Part shown: positions 1 to 5,630 of the stretch, piece by piece
Layout: the number at the start of each line of letters is the position of its first letter
How positions within the stretch are numbered: the stretch's first letter is position 1
Assembly (NCBI GenBank): GCA_026713205.1
Contig: JAPOOY010000231.1
Location: forward strand, 1-7,911
Reading direction: 5' to 3'
DNA: 7,911 bases
Source of the DNA: Bdellovibrionales bacterium
Lineage (GTDB): Bacteria > Bdellovibrionota > Bdellovibrionia > Bdellovibrionales > UBA1609
The notes under the pieces: generated by a model
Databases searched by the model: none
Told to the model about the DNA's origin: nothing
Seen by the model: the letters and a program-made list of their open reading frames with translations, nothing else
Program-made: the position numbers and the translations under genes

Positions 1-1887
1 GGACCGGTCCGTTTGCATTTGGGCTATAACCCAAGTCATTTGGAGGCGGTCAACTCCATTATCCTGGGTATGACAAGAGCTTTGCAGAGAAAAAACAAAG
101 ACACACAGGACAGAAAATCCGTTATTCCCCTTCTTATTCATGGGGATGCCGCCTTTTGCGGGCAGGGCAGTGTGAGTGAAACCTTACAACTCTCCCATCT
201 TAAAGGTTATACAACAGGGGGCGCTATTCATATCATTCTTAACAATCAGTTGGGATTTACCACTTCTCCGCGGGAAGGTCGTTCCACTCCCTATGCCTCT
301 GATTTAGCCAAGTCCATTCAGGCTCCCGTTTTATTCGTGAATGCGGATGATGTGGAAGCGGGAATGAGAGCCATAGATCGGGCCATTCGTTTTCGTCAGG
401 AATTTGGAAGAGATGTTTTTATTGATCTCATTGGCTACCGAAGGCATGGGCATAATGAGGGGGATGAGCCATCTTTTACTCAACCCGCCATTTATGAAAA
501 AATTAAAAACCATCCCACGGCGGCCGCTCTTTATCAATCAAGACTCATAGAGGAAAAGTCGCTGACGGAAGAGAAGGCAGGGCAAATTAAGGATAAACAT
601 CAAAACAACTATGAAACCGCTTTAGCTGAACTTCCCGCTGCTTCCCTCAAGAAAAAGGATTGGCTGGGTCTCAGAGAGCAGATCCCCAAGGTGTCTTTTT
701 TAAAAACCACGGGAACCACAAAGGAAAAACTGAAAAAAATTTTGGAAGTGGTGTCTTCTGAGCCTGCGGATTTCGCGCTTCATCCCAAAGTGAAAAGAAT
801 TTTGAAAAAAAGACGGGAGAGGATTGGGGACGATCAATTGGACTGGGCCCTTTGTGAACTGGCGGCTTACGGCGCTTTGTTACAGGATTGTTTTTCCATT
901 CGTCTCAGCGGTCAGGATTCCAAGCGAGGGACTTTTTCCCACCGTCACAGCATTTATTATGACAAAGAGACGGGAGAGGAGTACTCTCCACTGAAAAAAA
1001 ATCTGGCTTCCAAAGGAGTGGAATGCTGCCTTTACAATTCCCCCCTTTCTGAAATGGCTGTTCTGGGTTTTGAATACGGCAATTCCTGTATGGCTCCTGA
1101 TTTTCTCACAATATGGGAAGCTCAATTCGGGGATTTTGTAAATGGCGCACAAGTGATTGTGGATAATTTTATTTCTTCCGGGGAGCAAAAGTGGCTTCAG
1201 GCCACGGATATTGTTCTCTTTTTACCCCACGGGTATGAAGGACAGGGGCCGGAGCATTCCAGTGGCATGCTGGAAAGGTTTTTACAGCTCTGCGCTCAGG
1301 GTAATATGCAGGTTTGCAACCTTACCACTCCCGCAAATCTCTTTCATGTTTTAAGAAGGCAGAAAACTCTTAAAAACAGAAAGCCTCTGATTTTAATGAC
1401 ACCTAAATCCCTTTTGCGTCATCAGGATATGACAGCTCGGGCGGAGGAACTTTGTAACGGGCGGTTTAATGAAGTGATATGGGACAGTGAGATTGGGGAT
1501 TCCAGAGATATTGAGTCTGTGGTTTTATGCAGTGGAAAGGTTTATTACGATTTAAAAGCCGCTCGTCTTAAGGATCCTTCCAAAAACTCCAAGTCTGCTG
1601 TTTTTCGGGTGGAACAGCTTTATCCTTTTCCGGAAACACAACTTAATCCCATTCTCAACGGGTTTCCCTGTTTGAAAAAAATTGTTTGGCTTCAGGAAGA
1701 ACCGGCCAACCGGGGAGCCTGGTTTTATATAAAACCTCAGCTTGAAAACACTCTTCGCAATATCGGTCAAAATCCGGAAATACAGTATATCGGACGAACG
1801 GAATTGGCCGCCGCCGCGGGTGGCTCTTTTGCTGTTCATGTGAAAGAGCAGGAAGAGCTAATGGCGGCCTGCCAGTTTGCTCTTTGA
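1..1887 (+). CDS. sucA: 2-oxoglutarate dehydrogenase E1 component (5'-truncated by window)
   Basis: This is the thiamine-diphosphate-dependent E1 subunit of the 2-oxoglutarate dehydrogenase complex, which decarboxylates 2-oxoglutarate and passes the succinyl group to lipoyl-E2 in the cytoplasmic TCA cycle. The frame is open from base 1 to TGA at 1885-1887, giving 628 residues. Full SucA proteins are about 900-950 residues, so roughly the first 300 are outside the window; the TTG at 13 is not a real start. Visible family signatures, numbered from base 1, are NPSHLEAV (about 14-21), the cofactor-binding stretch beginning HGDAAF (47-52) and reaching the NNQ at about 81-83, GYRRHGHNEGDEPSFTQP near 145-162, and the C-terminal QEEPANRGAW and YIGR segments typical of the end of SucA. 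The C-terminus looks complete. sucB usually follows sucA, but here the next gene converges from the other strand after 20 bases. Identification is very secure. Confidence 0.97.
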   Translation, partial: GPVRLHLGYNPSHLEAVNSIILGMTRALQRKNKDTQDRKSVIPLLIHGDAAFCGQGSVSETLQLSHLKGYTTGGAIHIILNNQLGFTTSPREGRSTPYASDLAKSIQAPVLFVNADDVEAGMRAIDRAIRFRQEFGRDVFIDLIGYRRHGHNEGDEPSFTQPAIYEKIKNHPTAAALYQSRLIEEKSLTEEKAGQIKDKHQNNYETALAELPAASLKKKDWLGLREQIPKVSFLKTTGTTKEKLKKILEVVSSEPADFALHPKVKRILKKRRERIGDDQLDWALCELAAYGALLQDCFSIRLSGQDSKRGTFSHRHSIYYDKETGEEYSPLKKNLASKGVECCLYNSPLSEMAVLGFEYGNSCMAPDFLTIWEAQFGDFVNGAQVIVDNFISSGEQKWLQATDIVLFLPHGYEGQGPEHSSGMLERFLQLCAQGNMQVCNLTTPANLFHVLRRQKTLKNRKPLILMTPKSLLRHQDMTARAEELCNGRFNEVIWDSEIGDSRDIESVVLCSGKVYYDLKAARLKDPSKNSKSAVFRVEQLYPFPETQLNPILNGFPCLKKIVWLQEEPANRGAWFYIKPQLENTLRNIGQNPEIQYIGRTELAAAAGGSFAVHVKEQEELMAACQFAL

Positions 1888-1907
1888 TGTCGTTGTTCTC
1901 ACTGATT

Positions 1908-2555
1908 TTATCTTTTTTGGCTGGCTTGCAGGGCTTTTTCCACGGCGGGAATGTGGTGTTTTAAAACTTCCGGCGCGGGAAGGCCCTTTTCCACCTCATA
2001 GGTGATTGTTGGAATGTTTCGTTCCAGCCCGCAGTATTCCCCCAAGCTTCCCGGAGTGGGGTATCCAATGTCATCACTCATTTTGTAGCCAAGGGTTTTA
2101 GCTAAAATGCCCGCTTCCGGCTGGCAATTTCCGTTTGTGTTGATAATGGGATTCCAGGAATGAAAGGTCATAATCAATTTGGGGCTATGAGTTTTCAGCC
2201 AGTGGATGAGGGCCTGGTTTTCCGGTTCACTTCCCGAGGAGGGGCCGGGATTGTAACGGGGGGTATCATATTTTTCAGTCCAGTTTTTAGTGGGAAGATT
2301 GCGGTTTAAATCCACCTGGTTTCCGTTGGTTCGTTTGGCTGTTAGAGCGCCATCAGGATTAAAAATGGGGATGAGGGTGATTTTTAAGTGATAAGGGAAA
2401 GAATCCAGGAAGCGATTGAGGAGTCCTAAGGCGAGATATATTCCTTCCGGCTCATCTCCGTGAACTCCCCCCATCAGTAAAATTTCCGGCCCTTCCTGGC
2501 CGAATGGATAAGAAAAAATCGGAAGCCCCTGGGCTGAATGTCCAAAACAAATCAT
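1908..2555 (-). CDS. mpaA: MpaA-like M14 zinc peptidase (murein peptide amidase)
   Basis: This is a 215-residue M14-family zinc peptidase. It most resembles MpaA, the cytoplasmic amidase that cuts the gamma-D-Glu-diaminopimelate bond of murein tripeptide during wall recycling. The zinc ligands fit H32 and E35 (GGVHGDEPEG) and H132 (FHSW). R85 in VDLNRNLP is the substrate-binding arginine, and E187 in TYEVEKG matches the catalytic glutamate. The segments VDLNRN, SGSEPENQAL and TPGSLGEYCGLERNIPTIT follow E. coli MpaA closely, as I recall that sequence. There is no signal peptide, which fits a cytoplasmic enzyme, and it is somewhat shorter than E. coli MpaA (about 240 residues). The start ATG (2553-2555) overlaps the stop of the upstream membrane-protein gene as ATGA, implying translational coupling. 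Only a weak GGGAC lies just upstream. The exact substrate (tripeptide or another peptide or acyl-amino acid) is inferred. Confidence 0.85.
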   Translation of the reverse strand: MICFGHSAQGLPIFSYPFGQEGPEILLMGGVHGDEPEGIYLALGLLNRFLDSFPYHLKITLIPIFNPDGALTAKRTNGNQVDLNRNLPTKNWTEKYDTPRYNPGPSSGSEPENQALIHWLKTHSPKLIMTFHSWNPIINTNGNCQPEAGILAKTLGYKMSDDIGYPTPGSLGEYCGLERNIPTITYEVEKGLPAPEVLKHHIPAVEKALQASQKR

Positions 2556-3286
2556 TTTCTGTCCCGTAAGATAAAATAAAAATGTGTCATGACCGTGTAT
2601 TTAAAGGCATGTAAATAAAAAATAAAACAATAAGTCAATGTGTTTGCCATGCTGTTTAAAAACAGATCTTCTGATGTCACTCCTATTGTAAGAAGATGAA
2701 ACAATCCCTTGGGAAGATACAGTTCTATTAGAATAAAGATCATATAAATCACAATAATGGAGAGCAGAACACCTTTTGTCGTTTCCTGGGCGGCCTCCAG
2801 GGGAGAGAGCTTTTTTGTTCTTACTCTTGGATCAAAGAAAACCGTGTAATGGAGAAGGGACAGTCGGAGCAGTTTGATGACTCCCGGAACAAACAATATA
2901 ATAAGGTGGCGAAGGATGACAAGCATGGCTTTTATAGAGGCAAAAATCAGGGGAGTAATGGTTTCCGTGAGAAACTCCTTAAAAGTTTCAACCGGAATAC
3001 CTTTTTTGGTTTGAATAAATTTATAGGCGAAATAGGGCACAAGAAACACGGTAAAGCAGACTTCAAAGAGGGAGAGGCTGAGTTTGACATGGGTTATTGG
3101 GTAACCTGGGAGAAGGTAATTAACGGAGAAAAATATTATGGCCGCCAAAGGAAGCCAAAAAAGACCAAAGGTGTAAGTTAATTTTTTGAAAACCCAGAGG
3201 AGGGAGAAGCGGGCTTCCTGAAAGGCCTGAAGGATGGCCTTCCATTGGTTGAAAGGCGCGAATTTATGGTTTAGGCTTGTTCTCAT
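2552..3286 (-). CDS. Multi-pass inner-membrane protein of unknown function
   Basis: I do not recognise a family for this protein with confidence. From the ATG at 3284-3286 it is 244 residues, with about five hydrophobic segments at roughly 37-58, 69-91, 111-139, 173-192 and 210-230, and basic ends. A DPRVRTKKLSPLEAAQETTKG stretch (152-172) between membrane helices resembles the ALxxSxxLTKG-like motif of some bacterial multi-helix membrane proteins, but this is only a resemblance. The open frame continues upstream to 3469, but that extension is antisense to tRNA-Leu and is not credible. The chosen start has AGGA eight bases upstream; an ATG nine bases earlier (3293-3295) has no usable spacing. 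Its TGA overlaps the ATG of the mpaA-like gene by four bases, so the two are an operon. A role linked to peptide recycling or the envelope is only a guess from context. Confidence 0.75.
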   Translation of the reverse strand: MRTSLNHKFAPFNQWKAILQAFQEARFSLLWVFKKLTYTFGLFWLPLAAIIFFSVNYLLPGYPITHVKLSLSLFEVCFTVFLVPYFAYKFIQTKKGIPVETFKEFLTETITPLIFASIKAMLVILRHLIILFVPGVIKLLRLSLLHYTVFFDPRVRTKKLSPLEAAQETTKGVLLSIIVIYMIFILIELYLPKGLFHLLTIGVTSEDLFLNSMANTLTYCFIFYLHAFKYTVMTHFYFILRDRK

Positions 3287-3331
3287 ATCCTTCATCCTAT
3301 AGAAATCAAATGGGAGGAACAAGATATAATA

Positions 3332-3421
3332 GCCCGAGTGGCGGAATTTGGTAGACGCACAGGACTTAAAATCCTGGGGTTCGTAAGGACCGTGCCAGTT
3401 CAAGTCTGGCCTTGGGCACCA
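3332..3421 (+). tRNA. tRNA-Leu (anticodon UAA), CCA encoded
   Basis: The acceptor arms GCCCGAG (3332-3338) and CTTGGGC (3411-3417) pair with one G-T wobble. The anticodon stem CAGGA/TCCTG encloses the loop CTTAAAA, giving anticodon TAA (UAA), which decodes UUA and, through wobble, UUG leucine codons. The long variable arm GGTTC-GTAA-GGACC marks a class II tRNA. The T arm is GCCAG-TTCAAGT-CTGGC. The discriminator is A3418 and the CCA end is encoded at 3419-3421. A possible promoter upstream is TTGTTC (3277-3282) and TATAGA (3298-3303), but the 15-base spacer and poor -35 make it weak. The phosphatase gene starts 24 bases later, so the two may share a transcript. Confidence 0.96.
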
Positions 3422-3445
3422 TTTAAATTTTTCCCGGAGGGGAGT

Positions 3446-3919
3446 GTGAAAATCCTGGTAGTGCGGCACGGATTAGCTGAAGACAGCGCCATAGGAGAGC
3501 GTTCTCTCACAGAGGAGGGAAGGGCGCAGTTTCAGCAAGTCTGTCGGCGAATGGTGGATTCTTTTACACTTTCTTTTGATTTACTTCTCCATAGCCCTCT
3601 TTTAAGGGCAAAACAAACGGCGGATATTTTTTGTGACTTTTTTTCCGTGAAAAAAAGTGAGGAAAGTGAACAGCTCAGGCCGGAAGCGGATGTGCAAAGA
3701 TTTTTTGAAACGATGAGCGCTCTTTCTGTTTCTTCTTTGGCCTTAGTGGGGCATCAACCTTTTCTCAGTGAGTTCGTTTCCTCTTCTTTAAGGGAAAAAG
3801 GACGAAATTTTATTTCCATATCCAGGGGAGGGATGGCCTTTTTGGAATTTCCCCAGGGGCCGCTTCCGGGTTCAGGTGTTTTAACAATGCTGTTAAGTCC
3901 CCGTGTCTTTTTAGGCTGA
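3446..3919 (+). CDS. sixA: SixA-like phosphohistidine phosphatase
   Basis: This is a 157-residue member of the histidine phosphatase (RHG) superfamily and fits SixA, which removes phosphate from histidine phosphocarriers such as phosphotransferase-system or histidine-kinase proteins in the cytoplasm. The RHG signature is at residues 7-9 with H8 as the phospho-acceptor. SPLLRAKQTADIF (50-62) supplies the second catalytic arginine (R54), and VGHQPFLSEF (101-110) holds the second histidine (H103). Its length matches E. coli SixA (about 160). The frame is open back into the tRNA, but a GTG at 3446-3448 preceded by GGAGG five bases away puts the first strand (KILVVRHG) exactly at the N-terminus, as in the family, so I take GTG as the start. 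It follows tRNA-Leu closely and may be read from the same transcript. The family is secure; the precise SixA role is inferred from size and motif layout. Confidence 0.85.
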   Translation: MKILVVRHGLAEDSAIGERSLTEEGRAQFQQVCRRMVDSFTLSFDLLLHSPLLRAKQTADIFCDFFSVKKSEESEQLRPEADVQRFFETMSALSVSSLALVGHQPFLSEFVSSSLREKGRNFISISRGGMAFLEFPQGPLPGSGVLTMLLSPRVFLG

Positions 3920-3987
3920 GTGAGAGGAATCCATTTTTAGATGAAAATCAGTACAAAAAATGATTAACTTAAGAGGAGGAGGTTTTT

Positions 3988-4179
3988 ATGAAAAAAGTTC
4001 ACCGAAATGTAATCGTTCTAATGGTGGCACTCCTTGTGAACGCAAGTTGCTCGACTGAAATAAATACACCGCCGTTTTATTCAGAAGATCACTGTAAATC
4101 CCCACCTGAAGTTTATTGCGGGAAGAACTTTGAATGCCAAAAACAATTAAAGGAAAAATGCAAAGAATCAAATGATTGA
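3988..4179 (+). CDS. Small cysteine-rich exported protein, possible lipoprotein
   Basis: This 63-residue protein is unrecognised. It begins with a basic n-region (MKKVHR) and a hydrophobic core (about 8-17), then NASC with Cys at 21. Asn at -3 makes this a poor lipobox, so either signal peptidase II or ordinary Sec cleavage is possible. The mature part is hydrophilic, with four further cysteines at 36, 44, 50 and 58 in a compact CX7CX5CX7C spacing that could form two disulfides in the periplasm. The ribosome-binding site is unusually strong: a purine run AAGAGGAGGAGG (3971-3982) ends five bases before the ATG. Part of the gene (from the Cys21 region to past the stop) is duplicated at 5319-5454 in degraded form. 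A minus-strand frame also covers this stretch, but the ribosome site and signal peptide favour the plus strand. Confidence 0.7.
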   Translation: MKKVHRNVIVLMVALLVNASCSTEINTPPFYSEDHCKSPPEVYCGKNFECQKQLKEKCKESND

Positions 4180-4185
4180 TCCATA
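4047..4185 (+). repeat. Direct repeat copy A (139 bp, inside the cysteine-rich gene)
   Basis: This is the intact member of a direct repeat pair whose other copy is at 5319-5454. By eye alignment the copies differ at eight substitutions, one 2-base and one 1-base deletion. Copy A spans the mature region of the small cysteine-rich protein, its stop codon and six bases beyond. Weaker similarity may continue for about five more bases on the right. The pair is offset by 1272 bp and brackets the Rpn/PDDEXK_2 gene. Confidence 0.9.
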
Positions 4186-4191
4186 CGACCT

Positions 4192-4378
4192 TCAATATGT
4201 TTTCTTATGTTCATATAACCCTTTTTTCAACAGCCCCTGTTTAACAGCCTCTGCTTCAGCCTTCCGCCATTGTTCATATAAAAGATCTAAAAATTCAAAC
4301 TAGAGATAAAAATTTCCGATTCCCGAACAAATCCCAATAAAAACCTTCTGACAGCAACTCATAACCCTCTGAATCCTG
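4192..4378 (-). pseudogene. Possible decayed minus-strand gene remnant
   Basis: Two adjoining open segments on the minus strand read like ordinary protein but lie in different frames. The first (4378 down to TGA at 4295-4297) contains GYELLSEGFYWDLFGNRKF. The second (4299 down to TGA at 4192-4194, 35 codons) contains LDLLYEQWRKAEAEAVKQG, then LLKKGLYEHKK, a charged amphipathic helix-like tail. They meet at about 4297-4299, as expected if one frameshift joined a former C-terminus. No start codon or ribosome site is seen, and further upstream there are stops in every frame. I cannot name the family. Both segments are short and could be chance open frames in AT-rich DNA, so this is a weak call. 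The rest of the 4186-4442 interval holds a duplicated TGTTCATATAA (4209-4219 region and near 4270) and no other gene. Confidence 0.3.
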
Positions 4379-4380
4379 TT

Positions 4381-4416
4381 AGCTATTTTTGCTCATAGCT
4401 GTCTATAACTTATATC
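4381..4416 (+). promoter_or_regulatory. Weak promoter with inverted repeat before the Rpn-family gene
   Basis: TTGCTC (4389-4394) and TATATC (4411-4416) are spaced 16 bases apart and could be a poor -35/-10 pair. A perfect 6-bp inverted repeat, AGCTAT (4381-4386) and ATAGCT (4395-4400), with an 8-base loop surrounds the -35. The elements match consensus poorly, so this is tentative. Confidence 0.25.
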
Positions 4417-4442
4417 TCACCTCGCCAGACAAAGGGGATTTT

Positions 4443-5315
4443 ATGAATCAAATAACCAAACCTCGCTCCCTGTTCTTAAACCTCACTCAGGACCTCATGT
4501 TTAAAAACTACTTCAAACTCAATAAGAATGTTCTTAAATCTCTCCTCAAAGCTTTCCTCCCACTTCCACAAAATTCCTCCATAAAAGATATTATCATTCT
4601 TGATTCTTTGATTCCCTCCCTTAGTTCTGAGGAAAAAAGCTCCCTCATGGACTTAAGAGTTCAGTTAGACAGTGGTGAATTTGTAAATGTGGAAATGCAG
4701 GCCTTCCCCTATAAAAGCTTCACGAAACGGATACTCCTTTACTGGGCTAAAAACTACAGCTCTCAAATTAAAACCGGAGAAAAATATGAAAAGCTCTGTC
4801 CCGCTTATTCTTTAATTTTCAGCACATTTGATGTGTTTTCCAAAACAAAGAATTTTTACACTTCTTTTTCCATTTGTTCGGATGAGGCGCCTTACTTTAG
4901 TTTTACTGGGGATTTACGATTTGTAACGGTGGAGTTAAGTAAATTCGGAAAGAGAAAGCCATCGTCACTTATTGATTTGCGTGAGGAGTGGTGTTATCTT
5001 TTAAAAGAGTCGAGAAGAATGGGGGAGAAGGAAGGAAAGGAGTTATCCCGGAAGGGTTATGAGATGGAGGAGGCTATGTTTCATTTGAAGGAATTATCCC
5101 GAGAGGAGGGATTGAGACTAGTGGAGGAAGCGAGGGAAAAGGCCTGGAAGGACCAGATGGCCCGAGAGGATGATAGTTTTGGCAGAGGAATGGCTAAACG
5201 ACAACAGGATTTGGTTATAAGTATGCTGAAAAATAAGTTGGAGATATCTCTTATTTCCAAGATAACGGGACTTTCTGCTGTAGAGATTAATAAACTGAAA
5301 GAATCACTTTCGTAG
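4443..5315 (+). CDS. PD-(D/E)XK nuclease family transposase-like protein (Rpn/PDDEXK_2)
   Basis: This 290-residue protein belongs to the Rpn/PDDEXK_2 group of putative transposases or recombination-promoting nucleases. Typical features are the N-terminal LTQDLMFKNYF (14-24), followed by the nuclease core with D70 in MDLRVQL and E84-x-Q86 in VNVEMQ, the D...ExQ variant of the PD-(D/E)XK site used by this family. KRILLYWAKNYSSQIKTGEKY (95-115) and YSLIF follow as expected. A charged, probably coiled-coil stretch (about 185-255) leads to the C-terminal LEISLISKITGLSAVEINKLKESL, the helix-turn-helix-like end common in the family. The start is ATG 4443 with AAGGGG five bases upstream; the frame extends 18 codons further left but has no ribosome site there. 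It looks intact. It sits between two direct copies of part of the small cysteine-rich gene, copy B starting three bases after its stop. Confidence 0.85.
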   Translation: MNQITKPRSLFLNLTQDLMFKNYFKLNKNVLKSLLKAFLPLPQNSSIKDIIILDSLIPSLSSEEKSSLMDLRVQLDSGEFVNVEMQAFPYKSFTKRILLYWAKNYSSQIKTGEKYEKLCPAYSLIFSTFDVFSKTKNFYTSFSICSDEAPYFSFTGDLRFVTVELSKFGKRKPSSLIDLREEWCYLLKESRRMGEKEGKELSRKGYEMEEAMFHLKELSREEGLRLVEEAREKAWKDQMAREDDSFGRGMAKRQQDLVISMLKNKLEISLISKITGLSAVEINKLKESLS

Positions 5316-5318
5316 GAA

Positions 5319-5454
5319 TTGCTCGACTGAAATAAATACACCACCGTTTTATTCAGAGGATTACTGTAAATTCCCACCTGAAGTTTATTGTGGGAAACTT
5401 TGAATGCCAAAAATAATTAAAGGAAAAATGCAAAGAACCAAATAATTGTCCATA
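5319..5454 (+). pseudogene. Direct repeat copy B: degraded copy of the cysteine-rich gene
   Basis: This 136-bp stretch matches 4047-4185 and begins three bases after the Rpn-family stop codon. It lacks the ribosome site, start and signal peptide. A 2-base deletion in the GGGAAGAACTTT region of copy A shifts the frame to an immediate TGA (5400-5402). The former CAA codon is now TAA, and a further base is lost near the old stop. Other changes include His to Tyr, Ser to Phe, Ser to Pro and Asp to Asn, so protein function is not being preserved. All eight substitutions are transitions. This is a non-functional remnant of the 3988-4179 gene or of a paralogue. Confidence 0.88.
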
Positions 5455-5531
5455 AGACTTATACTCCTCCGGTTTGAATTTTCAAACATGAACGATATAA
5501 TTGTAGAAAAGAGGGCTTGAAGAGAGTTTCA

Positions 5532-5596
5532 ATGACTTTTTTGTATTAAACAGCCAAAAAGTTATGACTTTTTAGTATTTAACTCCAAAAAAGTCT
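5532..5596 (+). promoter_or_regulatory. Two tandem imperfect palindromes, likely operators for the ATPase gene
   Basis: Two related units start at 5532 and 5564, exactly 32 bases apart. Both begin ATGACTTTTT, carry GTATT near the middle and end in CC followed by AAAAAGT. Unit 2 has perfect 8-bp arms, GACTTTTT (5566-5573) and AAAAAGTC (5588-5595), with an inner AGT/ACT pair; unit 1 is the same with one mismatch at the outer end (AAAAAGTT). Unit 2 ends where a TTTACA -35-like element begins. The layout suggests a repressor or self-regulation site, but the bound protein is unknown. Short hairpins in RNA are an alternative. Further left, GTTTGAA-TT-TTCAAAC (5472-5487) is an unrelated small palindrome. 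Confidence 0.6.
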
Positions 5597-5624
5597 TTAC
5601 ATGGTTTTTCCTTTATATCATAGT
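5596..5624 (+). promoter_or_regulatory. Candidate promoter of the DUF4143 ATPase
   Basis: TTTACA (5596-5601) matches the -35 consensus at five of six bases. CATAGT (5619-5624) lies 17 bases later and matches the -10 at four of six; TATCAT (5616-5621) is a better hexamer but with a 14-base spacer. With the 17-base spacer the transcript would start close to the ATG at 5631, so the mRNA may be nearly leaderless, which fits the poor ribosome site there. Confidence 0.45.
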
Positions 5625-5630
5625 AAGAGT

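Noticed and set aside
331..1839. Four open frames overlapping sucA on either strand (331-537, 880-1188, 1157-1354, 1552-1839)
   Set aside because: All are shadows of the clearly coding sucA frame.
2849..3181. Plus-strand open frame of 110 codons
   Set aside because: It lies opposite the membrane-protein gene, has no ribosome site, and its Lys/Gly-rich composition is the antisense of hydrophobic codons.
3325..3330. Perfect TATAAT just before tRNA-Leu
   Set aside because: It ends one base before the tRNA, so transcription from it would start inside the tRNA and cannot make a whole one. Its complement (TATTAT) could be a -10 for the minus-strand membrane gene, but no -35 is visible.
3332..3421. 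tRNA-Leu as an attachment site of an integrated element
   Set aside because: I saw no second copy of the tRNA 3' end in the window and no integrase gene; mobile-type genes lie nearby but without boundary evidence.
3986..4195. Minus-strand open frame opposite the cysteine-rich gene, with a related peptide at 5081-5410 minus
   Set aside because: The shared peptide is simply the antisense reading of the direct repeat. The plus strand has a strong ribosome site, ATG and signal peptide; the minus frame has none, and at 5081-5410 it runs antisense into the Rpn-family gene.
4229..4241. Short hairpin AACAG-CCC-CTGTT as a terminator for the cysteine-rich gene
   Set aside because: Stem of five pairs with no T-run on either strand.
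5532..5596. CRISPR-like array
   Set aside because: Only two imperfect units with no spacer between them; they are palindromic operator-like repeats, and no cas gene is present.
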